DNA from: Actinocatenispora comari
GTDB taxonomy: Bacteria > Actinomycetota > Actinomycetes > Mycobacteriales > Micromonosporaceae
Reading direction: 5' to 3'
Assembly (NCBI RefSeq): GCF_017312725.1
Contig: NZ_BOPO01000091.1
Coordinates: forward strand, 1 to 64,000
DNA length: 64,000 nucleotides
The notes under the pieces are model-generated. The model had not been told where the DNA came from. It worked only from the letters and a program-made list of their open reading frames with translations, and did no database searches. Numbering within the stretch: the stretch's first letter is position 1; each line of letters starts with the position of its first letter. Made by a program: the position numbers and the translations under genes. Positions 9,001 through 14,506 of this stretch are shown here, one piece after another.

Positions 9001-11066
9001 CGGCCACCGACGTCGGCGCGCCGCCAGCCCGTACCGGCCTGGTCGGGCCCGGCAGCGCGGGCGCGGCGACGGTGCACGCGACGTTGAGTGACAACGTGCT
9101 CCGCGGTCACCTGCCGTCGCTGTCGGGCGGCGCCGGGGCGCTGGAGACCACGCTGCGCGATCCTCGACCGTTGCGGCCGGCGGTGCGGCTGCGGACCGAA
9201 CTGTCCCTGCACGCCCACGGCGCCCGGCTGGTGCGGGTCGGCGACGGGCGCAAGCTGGGCAACCCGGACCGGGGCTCCGGGCCGGACGCGTCGCGGCCCG
9301 AGACGACGTCGACCGACCGTACGGCGAGCACCCGGTCGGACGCCACGCAGGGCGCCGGGCAGACCACCCGGCAGCAGGTCGAGCCGGCACCGCCCGGCGG
9401 GCTGGCCGGCTACGTCGCCCCGGGACCGAGCGTGCCGCTCGCCGCCGACAGCCGTACCGACGGCGTGCAGACCACGCACGACACCAGCGCCGGCACCGAG
9501 CTGACCGAGCGCGAGGGCCGCGCCCTGCTGATCCGCGTGCCGGCCACGTGGCGGCACACCGCGACCCGGATCGGGAACCCGCCCTGGGCGGCCGACGGGG
9601 GATCCGCGGTGGTCGACGTGCACTCCACAGTGGACGTCTGGGTCTCCGAACAGGAAGCCCGATCGCTGGGCGTCATCACCGACGAGACGTTCCCGGACGC
9701 CGTCTCCACCGCGTGGGACCAGGTGAAGAAGGTCGCCGACCAGTGGACCGAGGCCGCCCGCAAGCGGCAGGACCTGGCCGGTCTTCTCGACTCGCTCGGC
9801 GCCGAACGGCGCGCCGGCGAGGCGCGGCAGCAGGCTGCCCGCACCGACGCCGAGAAGGCGGCGGCCCGGGCCGAGCTCAGCAAGATTGACGCCCGGATCG
9901 CCGACGGCACCGTCGAACTGAGCCGGGCCCGGTCGGGTACCGACGTGCTGGACCGGCAACTGGTCGACGCCCGCCGGGCGGCCGAGGAGTTGACCGACTG
10001 GTACGCCCGCCCCGCCGAGCAGCGGACCGGTGCGCCGCCGGCGACCTTCACCGCGACCGAACCGGCACCGCCCGCCCCGCAGTACTCCACTGTGGACGGT
10101 GTACTGGTCGACCCGGGCGGGCGGCCGGTGCGGCAGGTCGGCGGTTGGCCGGCACGCGACTCGCAGTTCGCCGCGCTGCACCACGCGCTGAGCGAGCGCG
10201 GCCACGACCTCGACCTGGATGGGTTGCGCGACCGGATCGCCGGCCGGATCGGTACCGATCCGCAGCTGCGCGCGTTCGCCGGACTCGACCCGGCCGAGCG
10301 CTTCGGCTCCGACGAGTTGCACCGCGCCGGCGTGCGGCTGGCCGAACCCATGCTCAGCGAGTACGACGACACCGGGCTGGTGCCGGAGCTGCCGGACGAG
10401 CCGGCGTTCGAGCCCGCCACGCGGGCGGGGCTGGCCGCCTCCTCGGTGCGCCGCAGTGCCGTCGACGCCGGTGCCGGTACCGGCGGCGATCTGGTGGCCG
10501 CCGCGGCGGCGCGGGAGTTCGGGGTGCCGATCCGGGTGGTCCGCGCGGACGGCGGCTTCCAGGACTTCTCCCCGCGAGGGCCGAACGAGCCGCCGCATGA
10601 CGCCGGCACCGCACCGAACGACCCGCCGGGTGCCGGGGGTACGGCGCCGAACGAGCCGCCGGACGGCGTCGGCGGCGTGCCGGCGATCGTGCTGCACCTG
10701 GACGAGCACGACCGGTACACGGTGGTGCTGGCGACGAACCCGCCCGTCGAGCTCCCCGGCGATGGTGCGAGACCGCCGCTCCCCCACGACGAGGGCGCCG
10801 AGAGGCCGCCCGCCGGACCAGCCGAACCGGACGAGCCCGTCGAACCGGACGGGTACGCCGGGAACAGCGAACCGCCGGGAAAGCCGCTGTACCAGGGGAA
10901 CGTGCTGGTGGGGCGAGGGTTCGGTGAGTCGCCGCCGGCGCACCCCGCCGGTACGGTGCCGGACGACGCCGTGCCGGCCCGGCCGCTGCGGCACCGGGGC
11001 GCGGTGGTGGGCATGGGATTCCTACCCGAGGGCACGGGGATGCGGAGGAGACCGACGTGGCCGTGA
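1..11066 (+). CDS. Giant multidomain polymorphic-toxin-like protein (Tox-PL deamidase-like, ART-like, OTU-like), 5' end outside window
   Basis: The frame is open from the window edge; the first in-frame ATG is at 30, without a clear ribosome site, so the gene probably begins upstream. Residues are counted from that ATG. 1-115 is Pro/Ala-rich. 165-305 fits the papain-fold toxin (Tox-PL, glutamine deamidase) pattern: NC with Cys205, GSRGI, GH with His284, then D-G-Q (Asp300-Gln302). An acidic Ser/Pro linker follows. About 560-970 holds an LHHYTT motif (641-646) like HYD1/ART-type ADP-ribosyltransferases. 985-1560 is Pro/Thr repeats. From about 1570 come beta-rich modules ending in LR(L/M)P-like motifs, a coiled coil (3225-3327) and an OTU-like end (3365-3572). 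No transmembrane segment was noticed. The following genes are type VII-associated, so a secreted or cell-contact effector is inferred. The Tox-PL call is good; the other domain calls are tentative. Confidence 0.8.
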   Translation, partial: VSPDTDDIEMSEAPPAAPPAPNPQPQAPQNATPPDREPVPAPAEQDPPSQRPEPAPAARQSPAPPANQPEPASAPGPGQPAPRQAVPVAPAPANQPPPASAPGHPQPVVPMAPPPPTAPPSTHGARFVELSTRAADPSLTPDQGAVLQQQRAGAFGDLLDHVSASPRPDLPPVVSNNPVGGVDHTGDLAIVRDALVPELAQINPVKLGSQDTNCHLAVQHTDRLLDGQPAQPTPKSAPMPVSGLEQAMGGTFGPPIDNLMDTIATLSTLPPGSRGIIGWSFPPKPNGDPRVGHLVNVVRLPSGHLIFIDGQAGDIATLPDPAENPRFHVMPTHVAPSTQPAPHTGPAATPTANTSTTPNPSPASNTTAPNPRAAPDAGNTPSARPTPSDHPTASPSSAPNTSSTPSPSLARDTSNTPNVSSTPNTNNTPSPSSTPDVNAANPAAGPVADPPANPAPNTDGTPDASSPLGDGTQDTTGHSSVPTFGSQPGHDTPTDPSSDTQSHSDPDSEYESDEGDPPADLLVEASPEDSDTESDDGNPPADLLIEAPSSPDRQTSPEPTDPVQDFIDTYVPDLSNWATDDTDAAVYLFMTQNGYLWAGPQHAGSPEGRAFIAEHSQANLDDMQRQLGPPQPWHDTVRRKVEDALANRELHHYTTQNRANTMLGAGEMKSQIKLAQDDPAAAHNTGEFDAQDLANHGFVFFFVEGRNIPFRNTRFAEGDTSGPARIALPIDRLTDNGWIMLNDFYDQESPTLRADRDGNLLSYKRERWSNGEPSAFNSPEAKMVQSSQQIADIWSNYPDADDHADRLANNLSASLSNGSDALTDDDVDHITQIIQLSKNIRQTFRDDDVDDTYQRHVDDLQRQSDRANQFDRQVRRFDPGPDGSYDTGYMLHIDGDARRIDEAFYHDQISDHPENLHNNILAGPHIIPGLASRILLDISRIEARGGNQELVDRLKNLSGDQLVDRLFKDFTRPQAMLPWSAPITADNVVHPPPPANQPPAATTPAGHPGTDPASDNGSTETTPTNEPPADTSPTGTASPGAAAASTTSPHQDAPTPAAPPQTPGGPAPGSSSEQNPSGTADLLFGSPSPRAAAPPDAGLTSGSDGSASTDVASTAIAPAEPRSSDPAPASDRVPPARPAHPDSRQQARNPQQDAGHPVGSTTDARRSDQPLAPTEQRQTPRIDETTTGTRPVPHDGTTTVEQPAPHPDESATTGTQLPPHADATPQPVPNDETGKVEARHASPTETPQAPPATTTEARRTPPLDTTDVATPASPLDAAATQHTPPAGTSNLSQPTPPADTSNVGAPVSPADTATVEAPRTPSADPSSEAAPTSPVDTPKVATPPTAPAATTSAETPQAPTGTEVRRTPPDDTSSVAASAQANTARSAAQHPPPADTNNPSPPAPPAGTANLETRRTPPAGPSKAATPASPVDTANVEAQHTAPGDTTDVETPASPADTGNVEAQHTAPADTTDVEIPASLADAANVEAQHTTPADTTDVEAPASPADTANVEAQHTTPVGSTGAEAQQTSRIDGANTDAAGDTRVETGGTDGQQEARGADGQRSGTTGDGERALAPAAALDRVVSDGVPVLLGGEQVASDARANGLPADVADRIGRLIRERPQFLAGSGYPVTMIGNDGKRYDLVVSLVPPRTWRESTDSAAGSKDGATDASWSVGTSDTNGTTATTSDRTEVAVALPLDGAHGVFARLRLRAGRTRGFTASRSFQVKKTSSVAQSGLERTATADARVRVAATVDGRGVRFETTVPDGLRVRLPAEESSPRRVPARVRLRPRAWPAITAVGTDWSRGSTGEPASNALQQAIDAVPDESARVALREFTAPDRIAALAPDLLAGPVQVPGTGFTVSLKPTGRGRYVRHDRSSGTTVAHELAGKDASTNKVASTRLVGAGIALGPSLTAGVARVRAALVGGFTRSAEHAVTVGGDAAVTGSRTSTSSAVYRVPLALTLHDTATGRDTRVPGRGWLRMPQSTARDLAGWRSDFARTGEQHDASRPAEQRDPARSGEQHHTDRPTGRPDTDRPGGQRDTDRTGGRRDTDRPGGRRDADRLGGRRDADRVGGRPPLDSAAGAVELAPGMQVTGVQADTPGGGDPLRRFADRVVRAVASQYPGLVADPDTNAGSALAQRNLDTLRTALQDTAVLSQLDRITADGLPIRLIRPGLVRHSAVTVTLRGDLTDPYFLGTDAGTRWKGGNSAAVKLDGSSSRTDQGELGPELAVTAVTPVGPERLGGNASVKVARGRTELTSYGLKATSGHTGSSDRPVQQWSANVSLRAEATANHQVAQWLVAALPVIGAASVRGDRLAVRGTRRYLGGVRGQARMIAPLDAPAPAPKTGAAVAPTPIGTADPVRARLLDGKLPLPRQGNAANGVWLSQPYRVERLAGADQLSGSAARVVAAVTGSTVDQHPVTTMDAEFTPSRLGGELGRQLTGGRDVSGLQAKGVFTDRLLRVVVESELDPTSLRAVGPVTNAHSLEVSAEQETSFGDSVATTTDVSASAGITASGTTPGIPATGSLLPGASVGRGSSHTLGGSGTVTAKASRTLSEPTIVVQGTVTHHVHAVSGRTGWLPRLGGWARRLGGRERSRPRYAGESVTVPDGVRLRLPVRVARELGILGPGADTAPAGHTAATEATPPAATPPAAATPPAATTPAAATPPAATPPGATTPPAGTMGPEGTAVSDARTGTADDNSTARSWRPDTTDGRLSGPFVAGQLQGAALVDSLMAQAARRRIPGLRDADVRADVKANLSRIAAALSDTAAGGLGPTMARHGLSLRVDQAGFWRLHDGRVTLSLEPAGEPELVRLAPGGKLSEKLSVDSKSEDARQRTSTAGAGIDTSVTVSSGGGTPSTSLGTSGVRGSAATASGATESTTGHQELSLSTQEPVAHFRHGVRVKAVVQLSDGTSFTVTSPVTQLYEDVPLSLARLADRPATGPTTTATIDPVRFTSGPGAPMPAGIVLSGHAFPQRVHDVERIRAGAQQAVRNAGRAATDVGAPPARTGLVGPGSAGAATVHATLSDNVLRGHLPSLSGGAGALETTLRDPRPLRPAVRLRTELSLHAHGARLVRVGDGRKLGNPDRGSGPDASRPETTSTDRTASTRSDATQGAGQTTRQQVEPAPPGGLAGYVAPGPSVPLAADSRTDGVQTTHDTSAGTELTEREGRALLIRVPATWRHTATRIGNPPWAADGGSAVVDVHSTVDVWVSEQEARSLGVITDETFPDAVSTAWDQVKKVADQWTEAARKRQDLAGLLDSLGAERRAGEARQQAARTDAEKAAARAELSKIDARIADGTVELSRARSGTDVLDRQLVDARRAAEELTDWYARPAEQRTGAPPATFTATEPAPPAPQYSTVDGVLVDPGGRPVRQVGGWPARDSQFAALHHALSERGHDLDLDGLRDRIAGRIGTDPQLRAFAGLDPAERFGSDELHRAGVRLAEPMLSEYDDTGLVPELPDEPAFEPATRAGLAASSVRRSAVDAGAGTGGDLVAAAAAREFGVPIRVVRADGGFQDFSPRGPNEPPHDAGTAPNDPPGAGGTAPNEPPDGVGGVPAIVLHLDEHDRYTVVLATNPPVELPGDGARPPLPHDEGAERPPAGPAEPDEPVEPDGYAGNSEPPGKPLYQGNVLVGRGFGESPPAHPAGTVPDDAVPARPLRHRGAVVGMGFLPEGTGMRRRPTWP
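4289..4588 (+). repeat. Four 75-bp coding tandem repeats in the giant gene
   Basis: Four consecutive 25-residue units with the core NVEAQHT..(P)xDTTDVExPA recur with a 75-base period (for example the AACGTCGAGGCGCAG core near 4305 and 4380). They lie in the Pro/Thr-rich linker between the ART-like domain and the beta-rich region. They keep the reading frame and look like a spacer or stalk sequence that expands by slippage. Confidence 0.8.
6103..6237 (+). repeat. Five 27-bp coding tandem repeats (D-T/A-D-R-x-G-G-R-R)
   Basis: Five nine-residue units of the form D(T/A)DR(P/T/L/V)GG(R/Q)R follow one another with a 27-base period. They form a highly charged hinge between two beta-rich modules of the giant protein. 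Third-position changes between units show that the copies have diverged. Confidence 0.8.
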
Positions 11067-11632
11067 CGACACTGCTCGGACCGGCCGGACAGCCGGTGCA
11101 GCTACCCAGCGAGCTGGTCGCGGCGGCGAGTCCGGACGAACCGCTGCACCTGGTCGACCCGTACTTCGCGGGCTCGGCCCCGGTGCCGGCGTGGGCGCTC
11201 GTCGGCCGGTGGCCGTGCGCCGAAGTCGGGCAGCCGGGCGAGTTCGAGCCCAACCCGGGCCATCGGGAGTCGCCCTGGTCGCTCGGCTGGCCGGAGCCCA
11301 CCGACCCGGTCGACGCCGCCGCGTACCGGCTGGCCACCGAGTACGGCGACCTGGACGGTCTGCTGGCGGCGTTGCGGGACGCGCAGCTGGCGGTGCTCGT
11401 CGACGCGGCGGGCGCACCGGTGCGCGCGAGCGACCCGGACGGCGCTCCGGTGGTACCGGTGTTCTCCGCCGAGGAGCAGGCCGCACCGGTCTCCGGGCTG
11501 GGTACGGTGGTGCTCTCGGTGGCCGAGCTGGCGGCGCGGCTGCCGGCCGGCCACGATCTGCTGCTCAACCCGGCCGGCGTGGCGACCACCCGGATCCCGG
11601 CCGACGGCCTGCTGGAGGTGCTGCGAGGGTGA
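11057..11632 (+). CDS. Type VII secretion-associated SseB-like protein
   Basis: A 191-residue soluble protein with no signal peptide or membrane segment. The second half has the SseB-like pattern: VPVFSAEEQA, then a stretch ending DLLLNPAGVATTRI, which resembles the small SseB-domain proteins annotated as type VII secretion system-associated in actinomycetes. GTG at 11057 is preceded by GGAGGAGA at a good distance and overlaps the stop of the giant gene by 10 bases; a second GTG at 11063 would give a GTGA overlap. The coupling implies stoichiometric expression with the giant protein. An immunity, chaperone or adaptor role is inferred, not shown. Confidence 0.75.
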   Translation: MAVTTLLGPAGQPVQLPSELVAAASPDEPLHLVDPYFAGSAPVPAWALVGRWPCAEVGQPGEFEPNPGHRESPWSLGWPEPTDPVDAAAYRLATEYGDLDGLLAALRDAQLAVLVDAAGAPVRASDPDGAPVVPVFSAEEQAAPVSGLGTVVLSVAELAARLPAGHDLLLNPAGVATTRIPADGLLEVLRG

Positions 11633-12069
11633 CCGCGACGGACCGGCTCGACGTGCTGTTCCGGATGGTGATGGCCGACGCGGCGACCGCCGAGCAGCTC
11701 CAGGCGGCGCTGCACGACGCCACGCTCTTCGTGGCGCTCGATGCGGGCGAGCGGCCGGTGATCGCGCCCGCTCCCGACGACGTCCCGTGCGTGGTGGTCG
11801 CAACGAGCGAGGCGCATCGGCAGCACGCCGCGGCGGCCAGCTGGCAGCCGGCCGATCTGATGGAGCTGATCACGCTGCTGCCGGACGAGATCGACGTGCT
11901 GTTCAACCCGGCCGGCCCGGTGCCGTTCCGGTTGGTCGGCGACTTCGTCCGGGACACCGTACTGCTGGGCGACGACGAGCTCGCCGCCGCGCGGGCGTCG
12001 TTGCCCGGCCCGCCGGCTCGCGGCGACACGGTGCCGGTGGGCGGACCGGCGAGCGAAGGCGAGGGCTGA
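11629..12069 (+). CDS. Second SseB-like type VII-associated protein
   Basis: A 146-residue soluble protein that starts at GTG 11629 in a GTGA overlap with the preceding stop. It has the same architecture as its upstream neighbour: a variable N-terminal half, a V(V)VATSEAHRQ strand, and near the end DEIDVLFNPAGPVPFRLVG, matching the DLLLNPAG segment of the first gene. The two look like diverged paralogues from a local duplication. The pairing next to a giant toxin-like gene suggests two immunity or delivery adaptors for different domains of that protein (inference). No catalytic motif is visible. Confidence 0.7.
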   Translation: MTATDRLDVLFRMVMADAATAEQLQAALHDATLFVALDAGERPVIAPAPDDVPCVVVATSEAHRQHAAAASWQPADLMELITLLPDEIDVLFNPAGPVPFRLVGDFVRDTVLLGDDELAAARASLPGPPARGDTVPVGGPASEGEG

Positions 12070-12076
12070 CCGCGAC

Positions 12077-12394
12077 ATGGACGTCGACGAAGCGCGATCG
12101 CTTGCCGCGCAACGGCTCGCCGAGCTGCAGGACCCGGCCACCCCGCTGCGGCTGTCCGACGCGCCGCCGGACGAGTACCCGTGGTGCTGGGCCTTCGCCT
12201 ACAACACCGTGGCGTGGTACGAGACGGGCGTGTTCACCGACGCGGTCGCGGCCGGCCCACTGGTGGTCGACAAGGACGGCGCGGCGGTCTGGCAGGCGCC
12301 GTCCGCACCGCCGTTGGAGCGCTGGCTCAACGAGCACGCCCGGCAACGCGGGCTGCCGGAGATCCCGATCCCACCGCCGGCGGGCCTGTGGTGA
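12077..12394 (+). CDS. YrhB / Imm35-family immunity-like protein
   Basis: A 105-residue protein. The pattern of an N-terminal helix, a central WCWAFAYNT strand, GPLVVDKDGAAVW and a final helix with ERWLNEHAR fits the YrhB/Imm35 immunity-protein family found beside polymorphic toxins. It starts 7 bases after the preceding gene and its stop overlaps the next GTG (GTGA). In toxin islands such proteins bind and neutralise the cognate toxin domain in the cytoplasm. Which domain of the giant protein it might neutralise cannot be told from sequence; Imm35 has been predicted with several toxin types. Confidence 0.72.
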   Translation: MDVDEARSLAAQRLAELQDPATPLRLSDAPPDEYPWCWAFAYNTVAWYETGVFTDAVAAGPLVVDKDGAAVWQAPSAPPLERWLNEHARQRGLPEIPIPPPAGLW

Positions 12395-13308
12395 GCATCT
12401 TCGTGTCGGTCGCGTCCTACCGCGACCCGGAGCTGGTGCCGACCGTGCTGGACTGCCTGGCCAAGGCCGCCTCCCCGGACGAGCTGCGCATCGTGGTCAA
12501 CTGGCAGCACCTCGGCGACGAGGACGTGTCCGCGCTGCGCGACGACCGGCGGGTCACGATCCTCGAGTTCGACGCCCGCCAGAGCCGGGGCGCCTGCTGG
12601 GCCCGCGCCAAGATCCAGCAGCACTACGTCGACTCCGACTGGTACCTGCAGGTCGACAGCCACACCCGCTTCGTACCGGGCTGGGACGAGCGGCTCGTCG
12701 CGATCGCCGAGCAGACCGGCGCGGCCAAGCCGATCGTCACCGCCTACCCGGCGGCCTACGATCCGGCGCGGGAGCTCGACGGCGCCGCGCAACCCACCGC
12801 GATCGTGCTGTCCGGCTGGACGGCGGACGGGTTGCCCGAGGTCGGCCAGGTGTTCCTGACCGGCAAGCAGCAGCCGCCGAAGCCGGTACGGGCCCGGTTC
12901 CTCGCCGCCGGGTTCCTGTTCGCGCCGGGGACGTTCGTCCGCGACGTCCGCTACGACGAGAAGATCTACTTCATGGGCGAGGAGATCAACCTCGCGACCC
13001 GGGCGTTCACCCACGGGTACGACCTGTTCCACCCGGCCGAGATCCTCGCCTGGCACTACTACGTGCGCGAGGATGCGCCGCATCACTGGGACGATCACGC
13101 CACCGCCGAGGAACCCTGGTACGAGCTGGACCGGGCCGGGCGCCGCCGGGTGCGCACGTTGCTGACCTGGCCGATGTTCGGCGAGCTGGCCCAGGGCGAG
13201 GCACGCACGATGGCCGACTACCAGGCGTACGCGGGTGTCGACTTCCAGCGCAGGACCGCGGAGGACGCGGCGAGGCTCGGCATCGAGCCGGCACCGGTCC
13301 CCCGCTGA
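12391..13308 (+). CDS. GlcNAc-type glycosyltransferase (Skp1 GlcNAc-transferase-like family)
   Basis: A 305-residue soluble enzyme starting at GTG 12391 in a GTGA overlap. It begins with a strand IFVSVASYRDPEL typical of the UDP-GlcNAc:polypeptide transferase family (Pfam GlcNAc). It then carries the nucleotide-sugar/metal motif region DWYLQVDSHTRF (a DxH variant of the DxD motif), an AAGFLFAPG strand and MGEEINLATRAF with acidic residues typical of the acceptor or catalytic end. The sequence shows a cytosolic enzyme translated together with the SseB and Imm35 genes. It might glycosylate the Ser/Thr/Pro-rich linkers of the giant protein; this is inference from position only. Confidence 0.78.
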   Translation: MSIFVSVASYRDPELVPTVLDCLAKAASPDELRIVVNWQHLGDEDVSALRDDRRVTILEFDARQSRGACWARAKIQQHYVDSDWYLQVDSHTRFVPGWDERLVAIAEQTGAAKPIVTAYPAAYDPARELDGAAQPTAIVLSGWTADGLPEVGQVFLTGKQQPPKPVRARFLAAGFLFAPGTFVRDVRYDEKIYFMGEEINLATRAFTHGYDLFHPAEILAWHYYVREDAPHHWDDHATAEEPWYELDRAGRRRVRTLLTWPMFGELAQGEARTMADYQAYAGVDFQRRTAEDAARLGIEPAPVPR

Positions 13309-13350
13309 CGACGCCGCCGGCACGCACCCCTCGGCGCGCCGGCGGCAGGT

Positions 13351-13434
13351 ACGGCGGGTGTCCGTCCCGGCCGCGGGGACGGCGGGTGTCCGTCCCGGGC
13401 GCGGGGACGGCGGGTGTCCGTCCCGGGCGGCAGC
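13351..13434 (+). repeat. Three 28-bp tandem repeats between convergent genes
   Basis: Three copies of a 28-base unit start at 13351, 13379 and 13407. Each contains GACGG and CCGTC arms able to form a small hairpin. They are followed by looser GGCAGCTACGGCGG repeats up to about 13500. The block lies between the ends of the plus-strand glycosyltransferase and the minus-strand DUF6069 gene, so it may also act as a transcription end region. Nothing coding is evident. Confidence 0.7.
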
Positions 13435-13499
13435 TACGGCGGTCGTCAGCCGCGGCCGGCAGCTACGGCGGCCGCCGGCACTGGCGTCAGCTACGGCCG

Positions 13500-13892
13500 T
13501 CAGTGCCGGCGGCCGGTCCGGGCGGCGAGCACGACCGCCGAGGCGACGAGGGTGTGCATGAGCATCAGGCCGACGACGTTGGCGGCGGTGGCGCCGGCCG
13601 CCAGCAACGACAGGTCGGGGATCCAGCTCAGCAGCAGCACCGACGGCACGAGAATCCGCAGCAGGTGCGGCACCCTGCGGGCGACCAGCGCCCACCCCGC
13701 CGTACCGGCGAGGACCCCGATCAGCGTCGCCGGTACGTAGGAAACGGGTGTCAGGCCCATCCCGATGCCGCCGGTGTCGAGCGCGGCGGCGACGAGTGCG
13801 ACGACGGTGTTGGCGGCGACGGCCACGACGGCGGCCAGCCCGACCCGCAGCGCGACGGTCGATCGCGGGGTGGAGGTGATCGAGGCGGTCAT
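13500..13892 (-). CDS. DUF6069-like four-helix membrane protein
   Basis: A 130-residue membrane protein with four hydrophobic helices (VGLAAVVAVAANTVVALVAA, a segment around YVPATLIGVLAGTAGWAL, LLRILVPSVLLLSWI, and VGLMLMHTLVASAVVLAA). This layout and the short polar loops match the DUF6069 family common in actinomycetes, whose function is unknown. ATG at 13892 is chosen because AGGAGGG sits just upstream. It is divergent from a MarR gene across a short control region with a strong inverted repeat, so it is probably a target of that MarR protein. Confidence 0.75.
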   Translation of the reverse strand: MTASITSTPRSTVALRVGLAAVVAVAANTVVALVAAALDTGGIGMGLTPVSYVPATLIGVLAGTAGWALVARRVPHLLRILVPSVLLLSWIPDLSLLAAGATAANVVGLMLMHTLVASAVVLAARTGRRH

Positions 13893-13902
13893 GACGCCCT
13901 CC

Positions 13903-13943
13903 TTGGGTTGCGTGTGCAACCCAAGCTACGTTGAGTTGCGTGT
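13903..13943. promoter_or_regulatory. Candidate MarR operator between DUF6069 and marR-type genes
   Basis: A perfect inverted repeat is present: TTGGGTTGC (13903-13911), GTGT, GCAACCCAA (13916-13924). A partial second copy, TTGAGTTGCGTGT, lies at 13931-13943 and repeats 12 of 13 bases with a 28-base offset. The pair lies in the 62 bases between the divergent starts, so a dimeric MarR protein could repress both genes. Confidence 0.65.
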
Positions 13944-13954
13944 TAAAGTCAAGC

Positions 13955-14452
13955 GTGGTGAGTTCACGGGAGGACGACGAGCCGGCGACGTGGCTGGACA
14001 GCGACCAGCAACAGGCCTGGATCAATCTGGCGAAGGTCCTGCTCACGCTGCCCGGAGCGCTGGAGAGTCAGCTGCTGCGCGATGCCGACCTGACCCTGCT
14101 GGGCTACATGATCCTGGCCCGGCTGTCGGTCGTGCCCGAGCACACCCTGCGGATGAGTCAGATCGCCGAGATGGCCAACGGCTCGCTGCCGCGCATCTCG
14201 CACGCGGTGACCCGGCTGGAGGACCGCGGCTGGGTCACCCGCACGGTACGCACCGGGCAGGGCCGACGGTTCACCGAAGCGACGCTCACCCCCGCCGGCC
14301 GCACCCACCTGGAGGAGTCGGCGCCGGCCCACGTCGCCACCGTGCGCCGGCTGGTGGTCGAGCCGCTGGGCCGGCACTTCGTCGGGTTCGGCCGGGATGC
14401 GCAGCGCATCGTCGAGGCGCTCGGGCTGCCCACCGAGATACTCCGACCCTGA
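13955..14452 (+). CDS. MarR-family transcriptional regulator
   Basis: A 165-residue DNA-binding protein of usual MarR length. The winged helix-turn-helix is at about 60-120: LRMSQIAEMANGSLPRISHA as the recognition region, then VTRLEDRGWVTR and a wing with GQGRRFTEATLTPAG. Flanking helices would form the dimer interface. GTG at 13955 or 13958 is the most likely start; a TTG at 13931 would place the operator inside the gene. Divergent from the DUF6069 membrane gene and probably autoregulated through the inverted repeat between them. The ligand is unknown. Confidence 0.85.
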   Translation: MVSSREDDEPATWLDSDQQQAWINLAKVLLTLPGALESQLLRDADLTLLGYMILARLSVVPEHTLRMSQIAEMANGSLPRISHAVTRLEDRGWVTRTVRTGQGRRFTEATLTPAGRTHLEESAPAHVATVRRLVVEPLGRHFVGFGRDAQRIVEALGLPTEILRP

Positions 14453-14506
14453 GCGCGCAGCCACCGCGATCCGGCTGCGCCTCGATCACCCGCAGGGCGA
14501 CGGCGC

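Noticed and set aside
5133-10994. Minus-strand open frame of 1953 codons
   Set aside because: Same reason: an open antisense frame caused by strong third-position G/C in the giant gene; composition is unlike a real protein.
13351-13434. The 28-bp repeats as a CRISPR array
   Set aside because: The units are contiguous without unique spacers, and no cas gene is in the window.
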